Positions 63,509-64,000 of a stretch of DNA of 64,000 nt are shown here, piece after piece. The stretch spans positions 3,905,001 to 3,969,000 of the forward strand of contig NZ_CP118610.1 in NCBI RefSeq assembly GCF_028993555.1. Direction: 5' to 3'. Source of the DNA: Ensifer adhaerens (GTDB taxonomy: Bacteria > Pseudomonadota > Alphaproteobacteria > Rhizobiales > Rhizobiaceae). The notes under the pieces were generated by a model. That model made no database searches and had not been told where the DNA came from. It worked only from the letters and a program-made list of their open reading frames with translations. Position numbers and translations under genes: made by a program. Position 1 is the stretch's first letter; each line of letters begins with the position of its first letter.

Positions 63509-64000
63509 TCAGTCGCTCAGGGTGTCGAAGAAATCCTTCATGCGGGCGAAGAAGCCGGTCGATTCCGGATTGTTGTCCTTCGACGAGATTTGCTCGAATT
63601 CCTGCAGCAACTCGCGCTGGCGCTTGGTCAGCTTCTGCGGCGTTTCGATCTGGATCTGGATGTAGAGGTCGCCGGATTGCGCCGAGCGCAGTACCGGCAT
63701 GCCCTTGCCCTTCAAGCGGAACTGCTTGCCGGCCTGGGTGCCCTCGGGCACCGTGACGCGCGACTTGGTGCCGTCGAGCGTGGTCACGTCGAATTTGCCG
63801 CCAAGGGCGGCTGTCGTCATCGAGATCGGCACGCTGCAATAGAGATCGGCGCCGTCGCGCTGATAGAACTCATGTGGCCTGACCGAGAGGAAAATGTAGA
63901 GGTCGCCCGCCGGTCCGCCGCGAAGCCCCGCTTCGCCTTCGCCGGAAAGGCGGATGCGCGTTCCGTCCTCGATGCCTGCCGGTATGTTGACCGAAAGCGT
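63509..64000 (-). CDS. dnaJ: DnaJ co-chaperone, C-terminal part (5' end outside window)
   Basis: The visible 163 residues are the C-terminal substrate-binding region of DnaJ (Hsp40), which delivers unfolded proteins to DnaK. Recognisable are [80 protein letters not shown] and [20 protein letters not shown], in the order of DnaJ CTD I and II. The J-domain and zinc-finger region lie beyond the window, so DnaJ proper rather than CbpA is supported only by the C-terminal wording. The frame is open to the edge. The end [13 protein letters not shown] is typical of rhizobial DnaJ. Confidence 0.9.
   Translation of the reverse strand, partial: TLSVNIPAGIEDGTRIRLSGEGEAGLRGGPAGDLYIFLSVRPHEFYQRDGADLYCSVPISMTTAALGGKFDVTTLDGTKSRVTVPEGTQAGKQFRLKGKGMPVLRSAQSGDLYIQIQIETPQKLTKRQRELLQEFEQISSKDNNPESTGFFARMKDFFDTLSD

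Overview
The window reads as chromosomal DNA of an alphaproteobacterium of the Rhizobiaceae, most like Sinorhizobium/Ensifer. This rests on the 23S-5S-tRNA-fMet(CAT) end of a ribosomal operon, high GC with short intergenic gaps, palindrome-rich intergenic elements, an orfA-pit phosphate module with a Pho box, and a complete cpa/tad pilus locus. The species call is an inference; no database was searched.

Layout. (1) 1-3077: the 3' part of a 23S rRNA gene, 5S rRNA, a terminator, an unusual series of small hairpins, tRNA-fMet and a second terminator. (2) 3332-4640: a complete IS3-family (IS2-group) insertion sequence with inverted ends and an A7 slippery run. (3) 4664-9205: a YhhN-type membrane protein overlapping an aldehyde dehydrogenase, then a Zn/Cd/Pb-type P1B ATPase behind a MerR-type promoter. 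(4) 9397-19296: nucleoside uptake and salvage, with an ABC importer (ATPase and two permeases, no binding protein here), cytidine deaminase, purine nucleoside phosphorylase and thymidine phosphorylase. Convergent to these are a membrane-anchored aspartic protease, uracil phosphoribosyltransferase, adenosine deaminase and phosphopentomutase. (5) 19441-31498: a full Tad/Flp pilus locus. Two Flp pilins and cpaABCDEF-tadBC run rightward; two TadE-type pseudopilins, a stand-alone secretin N-domain protein and tadD run leftward.

(6) 31630-34321: leucyl aminopeptidase, a small MarR regulator and an NlpC/P60 hydrolase. (7) 34385-41242: the yejABEF peptide/microcin-C-type importer with a GhrA-like reductase. 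(8) 41474-47582: murein endopeptidase, methylglyoxal synthase, glucokinase, an MsbA-like exporter, dapB and gpmA. (9) 47663-56498: DNA repair (Ada-like methyltransferase, Nth, RecF) mixed with a TetR/glyoxalase pair with twin operators, adenosine kinase, SH3-domain protein, hydroxyacid dehydrogenase, GNAT and a MoeB/ThiF-like protein lacking the zinc cysteines. (10) 56662-58350: Pho box and orfA-pit. (11) 58397-64000: class-C-like serine hydrolase, divergent LysR/SDR pair, a DUF1326/DUF2182 pair with Cys- and Met-rich putative metal sites, and the 3' end of dnaJ.

Most of the window is ordinary core genome. The best candidates for something undescribed are the DUF1326/DUF2182 pair (61921-63446), the YhhN/aldehyde dehydrogenase pair (4664-6777) and the hairpin series upstream of tRNA-fMet (2789-2946). 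Nothing here proves a new system. All gaps between genes are shorter than 300 bases.
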